A stretch of 64,000 nucleotides of DNA. Origin: Bacteroidales bacterium (GTDB taxonomy: Bacteria; Bacteroidota; Bacteroidia; Bacteroidales; UBA1402). Below the pieces are notes generated by a model. It was given only the letters and a program-made list of their open reading frames with translations. It had not been told where the DNA came from and searched no databases. Numbering within the stretch: position 1 is the stretch's first letter; every line of letters starts with the position of its first letter. The translations under genes and the position numbers were made by a program. Below, piece by piece: positions 1 to 10,650 of the stretch. The DNA lies in contig JAFUIP010000014.1 of the NCBI GenBank assembly GCA_017468435.1, positions 248,001 to 312,000 on the forward strand, in the 5' to 3' direction.

Positions 1-462
1 GGCATCGTTCGTGAACTTCGCAACGAAAATATCGACGTTATCAACTATACGCCCAACGTGAGCTTGTTTATCCAGCGCGCGCTCAGTCCTGCCAAGATTT
101 CTTCCATCCGTTTGGACGAAGAAAACAAGCAAGCTTCTGTTTGGTTGAAGCCCGAAGAAGTATCTTTGGCCATCGGTAAGAATGGTAACAACATCAAGTT
201 GGCCAGTATGCTCACCGGCTATCAGTTGGATGTATTCCGCGAAACCGATGCGGAAGAAGAAGACGATATCTATTTGGATGAATTCATGGACGAAATCGAC
301 GAATGGGTAATCAATGCCCTGAAGTCTATCGGTTGCGATACCGCCCGTGATGTGCTCGCTCTTTCTCGTGAAGTGCTTGTTGAAAAAGCCGACCTGGAAG
401 AATCTACTGTGGACGAAGTCCTTGCTATTCTGAAAGCTGAGTTTGAAGAATCCGAAAATTAA
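1..462 (+). CDS. nusA: Transcription termination/antitermination factor NusA (C-terminal part)
   Basis: The reading frame is open from base 1, so the gene begins outside the window and 153 C-terminal residues are visible. They include the second KH RNA-binding domain with its GxxG-type loop (AIGKNGNN) and an acidic tail ending in a helical region. NusA binds RNA polymerase and nascent RNA and modulates pausing, termination and antitermination in the cytoplasm. The next gene is infB, only 4 bp after the stop, the classical nusA-infB order. Identification rests on the KH sequence and this context. Confidence 0.9.
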   Translation, partial: GIVRELRNENIDVINYTPNVSLFIQRALSPAKISSIRLDEENKQASVWLKPEEVSLAIGKNGNNIKLASMLTGYQLDVFRETDAEEEDDIYLDEFMDEIDEWVINALKSIGCDTARDVLALSREVLVEKADLEESTVDEVLAILKAEFEESEN

Positions 463-466
463 TGCT

Positions 467-3400
467 ATGCCCGTAAGATTAAGTAAAATAGTAAAAGAAG
501 TAAATGTCGGTATTTCTACGCTGGTTGAACACTTGCGCAAGGAAGGCATCGAAGTGGAAAACGATCCTAACGTAAAGGTTTCGGACGAAGCTTATGCTCT
601 TTTGTGGAAGAAGTTCGGTACCGGCGAAATGCCTACCAAGAAGAAAGAAAGTCCTAAGACAGAGCCAGTGGTAGAAGCTCCTAAGCAAGAGGAAACTCCT
701 AAGACTGAGGCTCCCAAAGAAAAGGAAGAAGCGCCTGTTTCTCGTCCTCAGTTTAAACCTCTTGGCAAGATAGATTTGGATGCCATCAATCATCCGAAGG
801 AAGCGCCTAAGGCTGAGGCTCCTAAGGCTACTGAAACGCCTGTGGCTGAAAAAACAGCTCCCGCAGCTCCCGTAGCTGAAAAAGTGGCTCCCGCAGCCGA
901 AAAAGTTGTTTCGGAAGAAAAGCCTGCAAAGCCAGTGGAGAAACCCGCAGAAAAGCCTGCTGAAAAACCTGAGGCTCCGAAGGCTCCTGAAACTCCCGCA
1001 GCTCCCAAGGCTGAAGCGCCTGTGGAAAAACCTGCAGAAGCTCCTAAGGCTGAAGTGAAGCCTGAAACAAAACCTGAATCTCCCAAAACTGAAGCCAAGC
1101 CTGAGGCTCCGAAAGTAGAAACCAAGTCCGAAGCTCCTAAGGCCGAAGCCGCTGTGGAAAAACCTGCAGAAGCTCCCGCCACCAAGAAGGAACCCGAAAT
1201 CTTCTCTTTGGCCGACAAGAAAATTGTTCCCGGCGTGAAGGTTTTGTCAACCATCGACCTGGATTCTATCAACCAGTTTACGCGTCCTAAGAAAAAGACC
1301 AAAGCCGAACGTCAGAAAGAACAGGAAGAACGTCGTCAGCAGCAGGCTGCCGAAAAGCAGAAACGTGCCGAGGCTGCCAAGGCTAACCAAAGAAACAACG
1401 CTGCCATCAATGGCGGTGAGGCCGGCGGCGACAATATTCAAAGCAAGAAAAAACGCAACCGCATCCGCGATGGTAAGGTTCGTTTGGATGCTCCTGAATT
1501 TGGCAATGGCAACAATAACGGTGGCAACAACCGCGGCAAGGACCAAAAGGGTAAGAACAAGCACAACAAGCCTTTGATGAAGCAAGACTTCAACGATGAA
1601 GATGTTTCAAAACAAGTAAAGGAAACTTTGGCTCGCCTGAGTGCCAAGCCCAAAAAGGGTGTTCAATACCGTAAGGACAAACGTAATGCTGCTTCGCAAC
1701 GTTATCACGACCAGCTGGAACAGGAATCACGCGAATCGAGCATCATTAAACTGACCGAGTTCGTAACCGTGAACGATTTGGCTACCATGATGAATGTCAG
1801 TGTGGTACAAGTTATTTCCAAGTGTATGGAAATGGGTCAGATGGTGTCTATCAACCAGCGTCTCGATGCCGAAACCATCAACATCGTGGCCGACGAATTC
1901 GGATTTACCACGGAATATGTGAGCGCCGAGGTTTTGGAAGCCATTCATGTAGAAGAAGATAAGGAAGAAGATTTGGTACCGCGTCCACCTATTATCACGG
2001 TGATGGGTCACGTTGACCATGGTAAGACTTCTTTGCTCGACTATATCCGTAACGCCAATGTGATTGCCGGTGAAGCGGGTGGTATTACACAGCACATCGG
2101 TGCCTACAGCGTTACTTTGGACGATGGCCGTGAAATTACCTTCCTCGATACGCCCGGTCACGAAGCCTTTACCGCCATGCGTGCGCGTGGTGCCAAGATG
2201 ACCGACATCGCCATCATCATTGTGGCTGCCGACGACGACGTGATGCCTCAGACCAAGGAAGCAATTTCGCATGCTTCTATTGCCGGTGTTCCCATCGTTT
2301 TTGCTATCAACAAGATTGATAAGCCCGCTGCCGATCCCGAACGCATCAAGCAACAATTGGCCGAAATGAACTATTTGGTCGAAGACTGGGGCGGAAAGTA
2401 TCAGTCGCAGGATATCTCGGCCAAGAAAGGTTTGAACGTGGCCGAATTGCTCGACAAGGTTTTGCTCGAAGCCGAATTGCTCGACTTGAAGGCCAATCCG
2501 AACAAACGCGCATTGGGTGCCATTATCGAATCGTCTTTGGACAAGGGCCGTGGTTACGTGGCTACGGTGCTGGTTCAGAACGGTACTTTGCACATTGGCG
2601 ATGTCATGGTGGCTGGTCCGCATTTCGGACGTATCAAGGCTATGTTCAACGAACGTGGACAAAAGGTGCAGAAGGCCGGTCCCGGACAACCTGTGTTGGT
2701 GCTCGGTCTGAACGGTGCGCCTCAGGCCGGTGACAACTTCAACGTGATGGAAACCGAACAGGAAGCTCGCGAAGTGGCTACCAAGCGTGAACAATTGCAG
2801 CGCGAACAAGGTCTCCGTACCAGCACCACGCTTACTTTGGCCGAAATTGGTCGTCGTATCGCCATCGGTAACTTCCGCGAACTCAACCTTATCGTTAAGA
2901 CCGACGTGGACGGTTCTGCCGAAGCTTTGCAAGACTCGCTCATCAAGTTGAGTACCGAACAAATCAAGGTGAACGTTATCCACAAGGGTGTGGGTCAGAT
3001 TTCAGAATCGGATGTTACTTTGGCTTCTGCTTCAGACGCTATCATCATTGGTTTCCAGGTGCGTCCTTCTATTCCTGCTCGCCGCAGTGCCGAAAAGGAA
3101 GGTGTGGATATTCGTCTGTACTCAGTTATTTACGATGCCATCGAAGAAGTGAAGGCCGCTATGGAAGGTATGCTATCGCCCGAAATCAAGGAAGAGATTC
3201 TGGGTTCTGCCGAAGTGCGTGAAACTTTCAAGATTTCGAAGGTGGGTACCGTGGCCGGTTGTATGGTGAAAGACGGAAAAATCAAACGTGGTTGCAAGGT
3301 GCGCCTTATCCGCGAAGGTATCGTTATTTACACTGGCGAATTGGCTGCCTTGAAGCGTTTCAAAGACGACGCCAAGGAAGTGACCGTTGGTTTCGAATGC

Positions 3401-3487
3401 GGTATGAGCATCGTGGGTTACAACGACATCAAGATTGGCGACTACATTGAATCGTTCGAAGAACACGAAGTAAAGCAAACTTTGTAA
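467..3487 (+). CDS. infB: Translation initiation factor IF-2
   Basis: This 1006-residue protein is the GTPase that brings initiator tRNA to the ribosome. The ATG at 467 is chosen because it gives the usual IF2_N start ([15 protein letters not shown]); an earlier TTG would overlap nusA. An IF2_N helix domain is followed by a long Ala/Pro/Lys/Glu-rich linker (about residues 60-260) built of degenerate KPEAPKAE-like motifs. A second IF2_N-like segment lies near residue 425 and the G domain starts near residue 512 with [16 protein letters not shown] and NKID. Domains II-IV complete the C-terminus. It is probably cotranscribed with nusA and cvpA. Confidence 0.97.
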   Translation: MPVRLSKIVKEVNVGISTLVEHLRKEGIEVENDPNVKVSDEAYALLWKKFGTGEMPTKKKESPKTEPVVEAPKQEETPKTEAPKEKEEAPVSRPQFKPLGKIDLDAINHPKEAPKAEAPKATETPVAEKTAPAAPVAEKVAPAAEKVVSEEKPAKPVEKPAEKPAEKPEAPKAPETPAAPKAEAPVEKPAEAPKAEVKPETKPESPKTEAKPEAPKVETKSEAPKAEAAVEKPAEAPATKKEPEIFSLADKKIVPGVKVLSTIDLDSINQFTRPKKKTKAERQKEQEERRQQQAAEKQKRAEAAKANQRNNAAINGGEAGGDNIQSKKKRNRIRDGKVRLDAPEFGNGNNNGGNNRGKDQKGKNKHNKPLMKQDFNDEDVSKQVKETLARLSAKPKKGVQYRKDKRNAASQRYHDQLEQESRESSIIKLTEFVTVNDLATMMNVSVVQVISKCMEMGQMVSINQRLDAETINIVADEFGFTTEYVSAEVLEAIHVEEDKEEDLVPRPPIITVMGHVDHGKTSLLDYIRNANVIAGEAGGITQHIGAYSVTLDDGREITFLDTPGHEAFTAMRARGAKMTDIAIIIVAADDDVMPQTKEAISHASIAGVPIVFAINKIDKPAADPERIKQQLAEMNYLVEDWGGKYQSQDISAKKGLNVAELLDKVLLEAELLDLKANPNKRALGAIIESSLDKGRGYVATVLVQNGTLHIGDVMVAGPHFGRIKAMFNERGQKVQKAGPGQPVLVLGLNGAPQAGDNFNVMETEQEAREVATKREQLQREQGLRTSTTLTLAEIGRRIAIGNFRELNLIVKTDVDGSAEALQDSLIKLSTEQIKVNVIHKGVGQISESDVTLASASDAIIIGFQVRPSIPARRSAEKEGVDIRLYSVIYDAIEEVKAAMEGMLSPEIKEEILGSAEVRETFKISKVGTVAGCMVKDGKIKRGCKVRLIREGIVIYTGELAALKRFKDDAKEVTVGFECGMSIVGYNDIKIGDYIESFEEHEVKQTL

Positions 3488-3490
3488 GAA

Positions 3491-4039
3491 ATGAATATTA
3501 TTGACATTGTCCTGCTGGTGATTGCGCTTATCGCGCTCATTGCTGGCTGGCGCAAAGGATTGATAAACGCGATAGGAGGACTTCTGGCATTGCTGGGAGG
3601 CCTTCTGTTGGCGCGTCTGTATGCCGGCGATTTGACACCCGTTTTGCACAATTGGTGGCCGGAAATGACCGAAAGCGTGGTGTATATCATTGCGTTTGTA
3701 GCCGTTTTCATCGGGGGCAATTTGGTGATTTCCCTGCTGGCGTGGTTAGTGGAAAAAATCATCAAAGCCTTGTTTCTGGGCTGGGTCAATCGTTTGTGCG
3801 GTGCGCTCATGTCGGTACTGATTGCCACCTTTATGATGAGCATCGTGCTGAATGTGATAAACTTTGCCGATCCGCACCATAAATTTATTCCCGAAAGTCA
3901 GATTGAAGAATCCATTCTGCACGGGCCGGTTATCTCGGTGCTTCCTATGGTGGTGCCCGAAATCGACTCTTTGAGAAACGGAACCTTCGAGCTTCCGCAA
4001 TGGAACAAGCAGGCCGAGCAGGCAGGACAACAAATTTAA
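3491..4039 (+). CDS. CvpA family inner-membrane protein
   Basis: This 182-residue protein begins 3 bp after infB. It has four predicted membrane segments (roughly residues 3-22, 28-46, 62-85 and 98-120) and the early WRKGLINAIGGLLALLGGLL motif typical of the CvpA/colicin V production family. A hydrophilic tail of about 50 residues follows. The family sits in the inner membrane; in Enterobacteria it is linked to colicin V export and envelope stress, but its molecular activity is not settled. Here it bridges infB and sufB. Confidence 0.85.
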   Translation: MNIIDIVLLVIALIALIAGWRKGLINAIGGLLALLGGLLLARLYAGDLTPVLHNWWPEMTESVVYIIAFVAVFIGGNLVISLLAWLVEKIIKALFLGWVNRLCGALMSVLIATFMMSIVLNVINFADPHHKFIPESQIEESILHGPVISVLPMVVPEIDSLRNGTFELPQWNKQAEQAGQQI

Positions 4040-4045
4040 TAAACT

Positions 4046-5497
4046 ATGGAAAAGTCTCCGGATCAACATATTATAGAAGAAGTAACGAGCGGAGAGTACA
4101 AACACGGCTTTGTCACCGATATCGAAACGGAAGTCATTCCTCGCGGTTTGAACGAGGATGTAGTCCGTCTGATTTCGGCCAAGAAGCAAGAGCCCGAATG
4201 GCTGTTGGAATTTCGTTTGAAAGCCTTTCGCTATTGGCAGACATTAGAGATGCCCACATGGGCTCATCTGCAGGTGCCTGAAATTGATTATCAGGATATT
4301 ATTTATTTTGCTGCGCCTAAAACCGAGAGCGACGACAATGAGGAAATCGATCCGGAATTGTTGAAAACTTTCGATAAACTGGGTATTCCTTTGGAAGAAC
4401 GCGACCGTCTGCTAAAGGGCGGTACCGCGGTAGATGCCGTTATGGACAGCGTTTCGGTGAAAACCACCTACAAGGAAAATTTGGCCGAATTGGGCATTAT
4501 TTTCTGCTCTATTTCGGAGGCCGTGAGAGAATATCCCGACTTGGTGCGCCAGTATTTGGGAAGTGTGGTGCCTTATCGCGACAATTATTTTGCGGCACTC
4601 AACTGCGCCGTTTTCAGCGACGGATCTTTTGTGTATATTCCCAAAGGCGTGCGTTGTCCCATGGAGTTATCCACCTATTTCCGTATCAATGCGGTGAATA
4701 CCGGACAGTTCGAGCGTACGCTCATCGTGGCCGACGACGATAGTTATGTGAGCTACTTGGAAGGTTGTACCGCGCCCATTCGCGACAAGTCGCAGTTGCA
4801 TGCGGCCATCGTGGAAATCGTGGTGAACGAGCGAGCCGAAGTGAAATATTCGACCGTGCAAAACTGGTATCCCGGCGATAAGAACGGCAAGGGCGGCATT
4901 TACAACTTCGTGACCAAGCGTTGTCTGTGCAAAGGTTATCGTTCGAAAGTCTCTTGGACGCAGGTGGAAACAGGTTCTGCCATCACGTGGAAATATCCTT
5001 CTTGCGTGCTGAAAGGCGACGAATCGGTGGGCGAATTCTACTCGGTGGCCGTGACGAACAATTATCAGCAGGCCGATACGGGAACGAAGATGATTCACTT
5101 GGGAAGGAACACCAAAAGCACCATCGTGTCGAAGGGTATTTCGGCCGGAAAGAGCCAGAACAGCTACCGCGGATTGGTGCGCGTGGCTTCCGAAGCCGAC
5201 AATGCGCGCAATCACTCTCAGTGCGACAGCTTGCTCATGGGTGATGCCTGCGGCGCTCATACTTTCCCTTACATCGATATCAACAACAATACTGCGGTGG
5301 TAGAACACGAAGCCACTACATCGAAAATCAACGAGGAACAATTGTTCTATTGTCAGCAGCGAGGTATTTCTACCGAAGAAGCGGTGGGCCTCATTGTGAA
5401 TGGTTATGCCAAAGAAGTGCTGAACAAGCTTCCCATGGAATTTGCCGTGGAGGCACAAAAATTGCTGAGTGTTTCTTTGGAAGGTAGTGTCGGATAA
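4046..5497 (+). CDS. sufB: Fe-S cluster assembly scaffold subunit SufB
   Basis: SufB is the scaffold on which iron-sulfur clusters are built by the SufBC2D complex in the cytoplasm. The 483-residue product has the expected length and the family core ([20 protein letters not shown] and, near the C-terminus, [20 protein letters not shown]). The ATG at 4046 lies 6 bp after the cvpA stop. It is the first gene of a sufB-C-D-S-E run with short intergenic gaps, so one transcript is likely. Confidence 0.96.
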   Translation: MEKSPDQHIIEEVTSGEYKHGFVTDIETEVIPRGLNEDVVRLISAKKQEPEWLLEFRLKAFRYWQTLEMPTWAHLQVPEIDYQDIIYFAAPKTESDDNEEIDPELLKTFDKLGIPLEERDRLLKGGTAVDAVMDSVSVKTTYKENLAELGIIFCSISEAVREYPDLVRQYLGSVVPYRDNYFAALNCAVFSDGSFVYIPKGVRCPMELSTYFRINAVNTGQFERTLIVADDDSYVSYLEGCTAPIRDKSQLHAAIVEIVVNERAEVKYSTVQNWYPGDKNGKGGIYNFVTKRCLCKGYRSKVSWTQVETGSAITWKYPSCVLKGDESVGEFYSVAVTNNYQQADTGTKMIHLGRNTKSTIVSKGISAGKSQNSYRGLVRVASEADNARNHSQCDSLLMGDACGAHTFPYIDINNNTAVVEHEATTSKINEEQLFYCQQRGISTEEAVGLIVNGYAKEVLNKLPMEFAVEAQKLLSVSLEGSVG

Positions 5498-5509
5498 AAA
5501 ATTTTGATT

Positions 5510-6268
5510 ATGCATTTGTTAGAAATAAAGAACTTACACGCATCCATTGGCGATAAGGAAATCATCAAAGGTTTGAACCTGACCATCGACGAGGGCGAAA
5601 TTCATGCCATCATGGGTCCGAACGGTTCGGGAAAAAGTACGCTTTCTGCCGTATTGACGGGACATCCTGCTTATACCGTTACCGAAGGTGAAGTTTATTT
5701 TAAAGGAAAGAATCTTTTGGAAATGCCTGCCGAAATGCGTTCGCGCGAGGGTTTGTTTCTGAGTTTCCAATATCCGGTGGAAATTCCCGGTGTCAGCATG
5801 GTGAATTTTATGCGTGCCGCTGTGAACGAACATCGTAAATATCGTGGCGAAGCGCCTTTGAATGCTTCGGAATTCCTTAAGCTGATGCGCGAAAAACGAG
5901 CCTTGGTAGAACTCGACAATAAGTTGGCCAATCGTTCTGTAAACGAGGGCTTTTCGGGTGGAGAAAAGAAGCGTAACGAAATCTTCCAGATGGCCATGCT
6001 CGATCCTGTTTTGTCTATTTTGGACGAAACCGACAGTGGTTTGGATATAGATGCTTTGCGCATTGTGTCGGAAGGTGTCAACAAAATTCATACGCCGCAA
6101 AAGGCTTGCGTGGTGATTACGCACTATCAGCGTCTGCTCGATTATATCAAGCCAAGCATCGTGCATGTGCTTTACCAGGGAAAGATTGTGAAGACGGCCG
6201 GTTTTGAATTGGTGGGCGAGCTGGAAGCCAAGGGTTACGACTGGATTAAACAAGAATTGGGTTATTAA
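5510..6268 (+). CDS. sufC: Fe-S cluster assembly ATPase SufC
   Basis: SufC is the ABC-type ATPase that powers the SufBCD scaffold. The 252-residue protein shows Walker A (GPNGSGKST), the SufC-type signature SGGEKKRNEI and Walker B followed by the DETDSGLD motif characteristic of SufC. The ATG at 5510 is preferred over a TTG two codons upstream because it matches the usual MHLLEIKNL start. It follows sufB by 12 bp and precedes sufD by 12 bp. Confidence 0.96.
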   Translation: MHLLEIKNLHASIGDKEIIKGLNLTIDEGEIHAIMGPNGSGKSTLSAVLTGHPAYTVTEGEVYFKGKNLLEMPAEMRSREGLFLSFQYPVEIPGVSMVNFMRAAVNEHRKYRGEAPLNASEFLKLMREKRALVELDNKLANRSVNEGFSGGEKKRNEIFQMAMLDPVLSILDETDSGLDIDALRIVSEGVNKIHTPQKACVVITHYQRLLDYIKPSIVHVLYQGKIVKTAGFELVGELEAKGYDWIKQELGY

Positions 6269-6280
6269 CAAAGGCTCGTA

Positions 6281-7621
6281 ATGAAAGCACAAGAAACCTA
6301 CAGCAATCTGTTCAAGAACTATCGCGAAGTCTTGCGACTGAACGCCGCTTGCGCCTTGGACGGCGCTCGCGACGCCGCTTTCGCCCGCTTCGAAGCCATG
6401 GGAATTCCCGCCGCCAACAACGAAGAATATCGTTACTGCGACCTGCGTCCCGCGCTCGAAGTGGATTACGGCTTGAACCTTTACCGCATGGGCATCCCCG
6501 CTCATCCGGGCGAAGTTTTCCGTTGCGACGTGCCCACCTTGTCAACCAAATTGTTCTTCGTTGTCAACGATTTGTTTTATCCCAACAAAAAACCAATCGA
6601 ATTGCCCGAAGGCATTATCTACGGCAGCTTGAACGAGCAGCTCAAAGCCAATCCCGAGTTGTTGGAACGCTACTACAATGCGCTCTGTTCGCAAGGAAAG
6701 GATACGATGGCTGCGCTCAATACCGCCATGGTGCAGGATGGTTTTGTCTTGTATATTCCGGCCGGCGTGCAGGTGGAACAGCCCTTGCAACTGGTGCAGA
6801 TGTTTCAAGGCGATATAGATATCATGGCTACGCGTCGTTTGCTTATCGTGCTGGAAGAAGGCGCTTCGGCCAATGTTATTGTTTGCGATCATGCCATGTC
6901 AACGGCTAAGTATTTCTCCAATCAGGTTTGCGAAATTTTCCTCGGAAAAGACGCCCGCTTGGAATACTACGAAATGGAAATGACACACGACAAAGTGACT
7001 CGCGTGAGCAATACTTACGTGTCGCAAGATGCCGGCTCAGACCTGCTCATGAACAACATCGGTTTGGAAAACGGCCTCACGCGCAACAATGTGGAACTGA
7101 CCTTCCAGGCGCCCGATGCCAAGGCCGACCTTTCCGGATTGAGTCTTTTGAGTCGTCAGCAACTGAGCGACAATCATGTGGTGGTGAATCACAAGGCCGG
7201 CGGATGCAATAGCAACCAAATTTTCAAATATGTAATGGATGGTGCCGCTCGCGGTGTGTTTGGCGGAAAAGTTCTGGTACAGCCGCAGGCACAGAAAACG
7301 GTGGCCCTGCAATCGAATGCCAATCTTTGCACTTCGAAAGAAGCCCGCATGCACGCCATGCCTCAGCTCGAAATCTACGCCGACGATGTTACTTGCAGCC
7401 ATGGTTCGGCCACCGGTCAGATCGATGAAAATGCTTTGTTTTATATGCGTCAGCGCGGGCTCAGCGAAGAAGAAGCGCGCATGTTTCTCAAGTTTGCTTT
7501 TGCCTCCGACATTGTGGAACGCATTTCGCTGAAACCATTGCAAGCACGCATCCGTATGCTTATCGGCAAGCGTTTCCGTGGTGAATTGTCGAAATGTGCC
7601 GAGTGTAATATTTGTCCTTGA
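6281..7621 (+). CDS. sufD: Fe-S cluster assembly protein SufD
   Basis: SufD is the SufB paralogue that pairs with SufB and SufC and is implicated in iron acquisition for cluster assembly. The 446-residue protein contains the beta-helix core and the conserved C-terminal segment (CSHGSATGQIDENALFYMRQ, then RGLSEEEARMFLKFAF). It ends with a Cys-containing tail, CAECNICP. It lies 12 bp after sufC. The gap to sufS contains a small 17-bp direct repeat. Confidence 0.94.
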   Translation: MKAQETYSNLFKNYREVLRLNAACALDGARDAAFARFEAMGIPAANNEEYRYCDLRPALEVDYGLNLYRMGIPAHPGEVFRCDVPTLSTKLFFVVNDLFYPNKKPIELPEGIIYGSLNEQLKANPELLERYYNALCSQGKDTMAALNTAMVQDGFVLYIPAGVQVEQPLQLVQMFQGDIDIMATRRLLIVLEEGASANVIVCDHAMSTAKYFSNQVCEIFLGKDARLEYYEMEMTHDKVTRVSNTYVSQDAGSDLLMNNIGLENGLTRNNVELTFQAPDAKADLSGLSLLSRQQLSDNHVVVNHKAGGCNSNQIFKYVMDGAARGVFGGKVLVQPQAQKTVALQSNANLCTSKEARMHAMPQLEIYADDVTCSHGSATGQIDENALFYMRQRGLSEEEARMFLKFAFASDIVERISLKPLQARIRMLIGKRFRGELSKCAECNICP

Positions 7622-7654
7622 TTTGTAAAGAATTTGTATTTGTAAAGAGTTTGT
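7621..7654 (+). repeat. Two tandem copies of a 17-bp sequence between sufD and sufS
   Basis: Two adjacent 17-bp copies (7621-7637 and 7638-7654) differ at a single position. They fill the short gap between the sufD stop and the sufS start. No function is evident; a local duplication is the simplest explanation. Confidence 0.8.
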
Positions 7655-7659
7655 AGAAG

Positions 7660-8901
7660 ATGTCAGCAATCTGTTCACAGTCTGCTATAGATGCAAAGGC
7701 CCTGCGTGCCGATTTTCCCATTTTGGCGAGTCAGGTGTATGGCAAGCCTTTGGTGTATTTCGACAATGCCGCCACCACGCAAAAGCCCAAGGTTGTCATC
7801 GAGGCTATTTCTCGAGCTTACGAAACTTGCAATGCCAATGTGCATCGCGGGGTTCATTACCTGAGTCAGCAAGCCACGCAAGCGCACGAAGAAGCCCGTG
7901 AAGTGGTTCGTGACTTTATTCATGCCGCTTCAAGCGATGAAATCATCTTTACCCGAGGCACGACGGAATCCATCAACTTGGTGGCTTTCTCCTTTGGCGA
8001 AGCCTTCTGCCAGGCCGGCGACGAAATCCTGATTTCGGGCATGGAGCATCATTCCAACATCGTTCCTTGGCAAATGCTTTGCGAGCGAAAAGGCTTGACG
8101 CTTCGTGTCATCCCCTTCGATGAAAACGGCAATTTGTTGCTCGATGAGTATGCCGCCTTGTTGGGTTCGAAGGTGAAACTCGTGGCCCTGACGCAGGTGT
8201 CGAATGTTTTGGGCACCATCAATCCTGTGGCCGAGATGATTCGCATGGCTCACGCGCAGCAGATTCCCGTTTTGGTAGATGGCGCGCAAGCTGCCGCTCA
8301 TATCTCTGTCGATGTGCAGGCGCTCGATGCCGATTTCTATGCTTTTTCGGCGCATAAGTTGTACGGCCCCACCGGATTGGGTGTTTTGTACGGAAAACGC
8401 GCGCTTCTCGAGGCCATGCCTCCTTATCAGGGGGGCGGTGAAATGATAGACCAGGTGCATTATTCGCATACCACTTACAATGTTTTGCCTTACAAGTTCG
8501 AAGCCGGAACGCCCGATTTCATCGGAACCACTGCTTTCACGACCGCGCTTCGTTATGTGCAGAACATTGGCATGGACAAGATTGCCCGCTACGAAGACGA
8601 ACTTTTGCAATATGCCACGGAAAAGATGCAAGCCATTGAAGGGTTGCGCATTATCGGTACTTCTGCGCACAAGAGCGCCGTGGTTTCTTTCGTTATCGAT
8701 GGCATTCATCCTTACGATTTGGGCCTTTTGCTCGATAAATTGGGCATTGCCATCCGCACGGGACATCATTGTGCGCAGCCTTTGTTAGAGAGCATGGGTT
8801 ACGAAGTTTGCGCCCGCGCTTCTTTTGCTTTTTACAATACCACCGACGAAATCGACGCTTTGGTGGCTGCTTTGTTACGAATTCAGAAAATGTTCAAATA
8901 A
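7660..8901 (+). CDS. sufS: Cysteine desulfurase SufS
   Basis: SufS is a PLP-dependent group II cysteine desulfurase that takes sulfur from L-cysteine for cluster assembly. The 413-residue protein has the PLP lysine in FSAHKLYGPTG (K233) and the persulfide-forming cysteine in the RTGHHCAQP loop (C371). The early DNAATTQKP motif also fits. Its TAA stop shares one base with the ATG of sufE, so translation of the two is probably coupled. Confidence 0.97.
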   Translation: MSAICSQSAIDAKALRADFPILASQVYGKPLVYFDNAATTQKPKVVIEAISRAYETCNANVHRGVHYLSQQATQAHEEAREVVRDFIHAASSDEIIFTRGTTESINLVAFSFGEAFCQAGDEILISGMEHHSNIVPWQMLCERKGLTLRVIPFDENGNLLLDEYAALLGSKVKLVALTQVSNVLGTINPVAEMIRMAHAQQIPVLVDGAQAAAHISVDVQALDADFYAFSAHKLYGPTGLGVLYGKRALLEAMPPYQGGGEMIDQVHYSHTTYNVLPYKFEAGTPDFIGTTAFTTALRYVQNIGMDKIARYEDELLQYATEKMQAIEGLRIIGTSAHKSAVVSFVIDGIHPYDLGLLLDKLGIAIRTGHHCAQPLLESMGYEVCARASFAFYNTTDEIDALVAALLRIQKMFK

Positions 8902-9326
8902 TGGAAACAATCAATCAGATACAAGACGAAATCATCGACGAATTTTCTGTTCTCGACGATTGGATGGACAAATACCAACTCCTTATCGACATGGGTAACG
9001 ACCTGCCCGCGCTCGACGAGGCTTTCAAAAAACCGCAATATCTCATCGAAGGCTGCCAGAGCCGTGTCTGGGTGGTGGCCGACTACGACAAGGCTTCCAA
9101 TATTGTTACTTTCCGCGCCGAAAGCGACACGGTCATTGTCAAAGGTTTGGTGTTCCTCTTGCTCAAAGTGCTCAGCGGCCGCACGCCCGACGAAATCCTC
9201 AACGCCGATCTCTATTTTATCGATGAAATCGGCCTGAAAGAGCATCTTTCGCCCACGCGCAGCAACGGCCTTTTCTCCATGGTGAAACAAATCCTCGACT
9301 ACGCCCGCGTCTTCAAGACGATGTGA
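8901..9326 (+). CDS. sufE: Cysteine desulfurase activator SufE
   Basis: SufE accepts sulfane sulfur from SufS and passes it to the SufBCD scaffold. The 141-residue product has the conserved acceptor cysteine in the EGCQSRVW motif (C52). The start at 8901 overlaps the sufS stop (TAATG). It ends the SUF run and is convergent with the hipT-like gene, with only 5 bp between the stops and no obvious terminator. Confidence 0.95.
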   Translation: METINQIQDEIIDEFSVLDDWMDKYQLLIDMGNDLPALDEAFKKPQYLIEGCQSRVWVVADYDKASNIVTFRAESDTVIVKGLVFLLLKVLSGRTPDEILNADLYFIDEIGLKEHLSPTRSNGLFSMVKQILDYARVFKTM

Positions 9327-9331
9327 GATCT

Positions 9332-10333
9332 TTAGTTGTCACTGCGCTGAAAACGATGTAAACGTTCTTGGTAGGATTGTTTGTACATGCGTTTTACTTT
9401 TTCATCTAAGAACGAATGTTCGATCAATTCATAGACTTTGCTTTGCTCACTGGCAAAAGTCTCGATGGTTTCGTGCATTATTTTCGGTGGCAGCCCAATA
9501 CGAATACCAAAGCAAGCAAAATCGTCTTTGCAAGGGTGCGAGGTTCTCGTGTATATTTCTGAATATTCCGACTCAGGTATCAATCCTCCTTGCAGAGCAA
9601 AATCTCCGTCATCGATGTGAATGGACGTGTTCATCAAATCGTATGCGGGCGTGAGTATATAGTCTCCATTTTCTGTTTCCTGTAAAGAAAAATTTTTCAA
9701 ATGCGCATCGCCATTGCTGAATAAATAATTGAAAATTACCAAGCGGAAATACTTTGTCATCTCTACCGGCCAAGCTGAAACGTAACGCTTCAATAAGTGG
9801 GCAATATCCTCGTAACTGCCTGAGTATTTGAAATCTTTTCCACTGTTTTTTTCTGTTCTTCCTGCGATGGAAGCAAAGTCGTCCTGTTTGATTTTTATGC
9901 CATCTTTGGTATAGTCAAACCTTTTTGTGAGATAGGCTGCTTGTCCGTTGGAGAAAAATAACAAGGCATTTTCGGCGGTCGGAATTTTGTACACTTGGCT
10001 GGCAATCTGCATGGTAAGATGTTCGTTGGCCGGAATGTTCTGTCTGAACCGCAAGTGTGTATAATTCGGAATTGGCTTTATGATGTAGCGTCCCGACTCT
10101 CCAGGCGTTGTCAGGGTTATTTTTCCTTGTTTGATGAGGGCTGAGAACTTTTCTTGAACACCCGAAATGGAAATACTCTTGATAGATGCGAGTATTTCGT
10201 TTGAAGTTTCTTCGAGCGAGAAATCAAGATAAGGACTTACTTTCTTTCCGTCAAATACTTTGCGCAGGCAAAGCGGGCTGTAACTTTTGAATCCACTGGC
10301 AAGTGTGCCGGGACATACATCGATATTTTTCAT
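9332..10333 (-). CDS. hipT: HipT-like Ser/Thr kinase toxin (HipA C-terminal domain)
   Basis: The 333-residue protein matches the kinase part of HipA toxins but lacks the N-terminal HipA_N subdomain, which is encoded by the separate gene upstream. A Gly-rich loop with an S-I-S-G-V-Q-E-K motif (S55, S57, K62), an ATP-site lysine in YIIKP (K86), the catalytic NGDAHLKNFS motif (D209) and the metal-binding YD (D232) are all visible. In E. coli HipBST the homologous HipT phosphorylates TrpS; the target here is unknown. Its ATG overlaps the hipS-like stop by 4 bp, consistent with coupled translation. Confidence 0.85.
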   Translation of the reverse strand: MKNIDVCPGTLASGFKSYSPLCLRKVFDGKKVSPYLDFSLEETSNEILASIKSISISGVQEKFSALIKQGKITLTTPGESGRYIIKPIPNYTHLRFRQNIPANEHLTMQIASQVYKIPTAENALLFFSNGQAAYLTKRFDYTKDGIKIKQDDFASIAGRTEKNSGKDFKYSGSYEDIAHLLKRYVSAWPVEMTKYFRLVIFNYLFSNGDAHLKNFSLQETENGDYILTPAYDLMNTSIHIDDGDFALQGGLIPESEYSEIYTRTSHPCKDDFACFGIRIGLPPKIMHETIETFASEQSKVYELIEHSFLDEKVKRMYKQSYQERLHRFQRSDN

Positions 10334-10650
10334 AATTTTTCTATGGTAATAGTTCCTATGGTATCGTATTTTGCGGTTTCCAACAACAATCCAAAAGCGT
10401 CGTTTTCATCGATTTTCAAGCTTTTGCATTGCATGGCTTTGTTGGCGCCTTCCGAGAGCATATTGAAGAAGAATGGAAATAGTTCGTCGCAGATAAAAGC
10501 TTCTTTGCGTTTAGGAAATGCCAACGAAATGGCTCGCTGTGTCGGGTCGATAAGATAATTATCGTCATATTGAAAAATATAACGCATGTCGTCGGTTTCG
10601 GTCAGCGTGCCGGCCACCATTTTGTTCGATAAAACCAATGCTTGTCTCAT
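10330..10650 (-). CDS. hipS: HipS-like antitoxin (HipA N-terminal subdomain)
   Basis: The 106-residue protein corresponds to the HipA_N domain as a free polypeptide (MRQALVLSNKMVAGTLTE, then AISLAFPKRKEAF). In the characterised HipBST system of enteropathogenic E. coli the equivalent HipS is the actual antitoxin. ATGA-type 4-bp overlaps with both neighbours argue for a true tricistronic operon and not a broken hipA. Function is inferred from architecture. Confidence 0.8.
   Translation of the reverse strand: MRQALVLSNKMVAGTLTETDDMRYIFQYDDNYLIDPTQRAISLAFPKRKEAFICDELFPFFFNMLSEGANKAMQCKSLKIDENDAFGLLLETAKYDTIGTITIEKL

Noticed and set aside
1727..2983. 418-codon open frame antisense to infB
   Set aside because: It is entirely inside infB on the other strand, with no promoter or family motif.
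9332..10650. Single hipA gene broken by a frameshift
   Set aside because: The two parts overlap by ATGA with proper start and stop codons, which fits the known HipS/HipT split.
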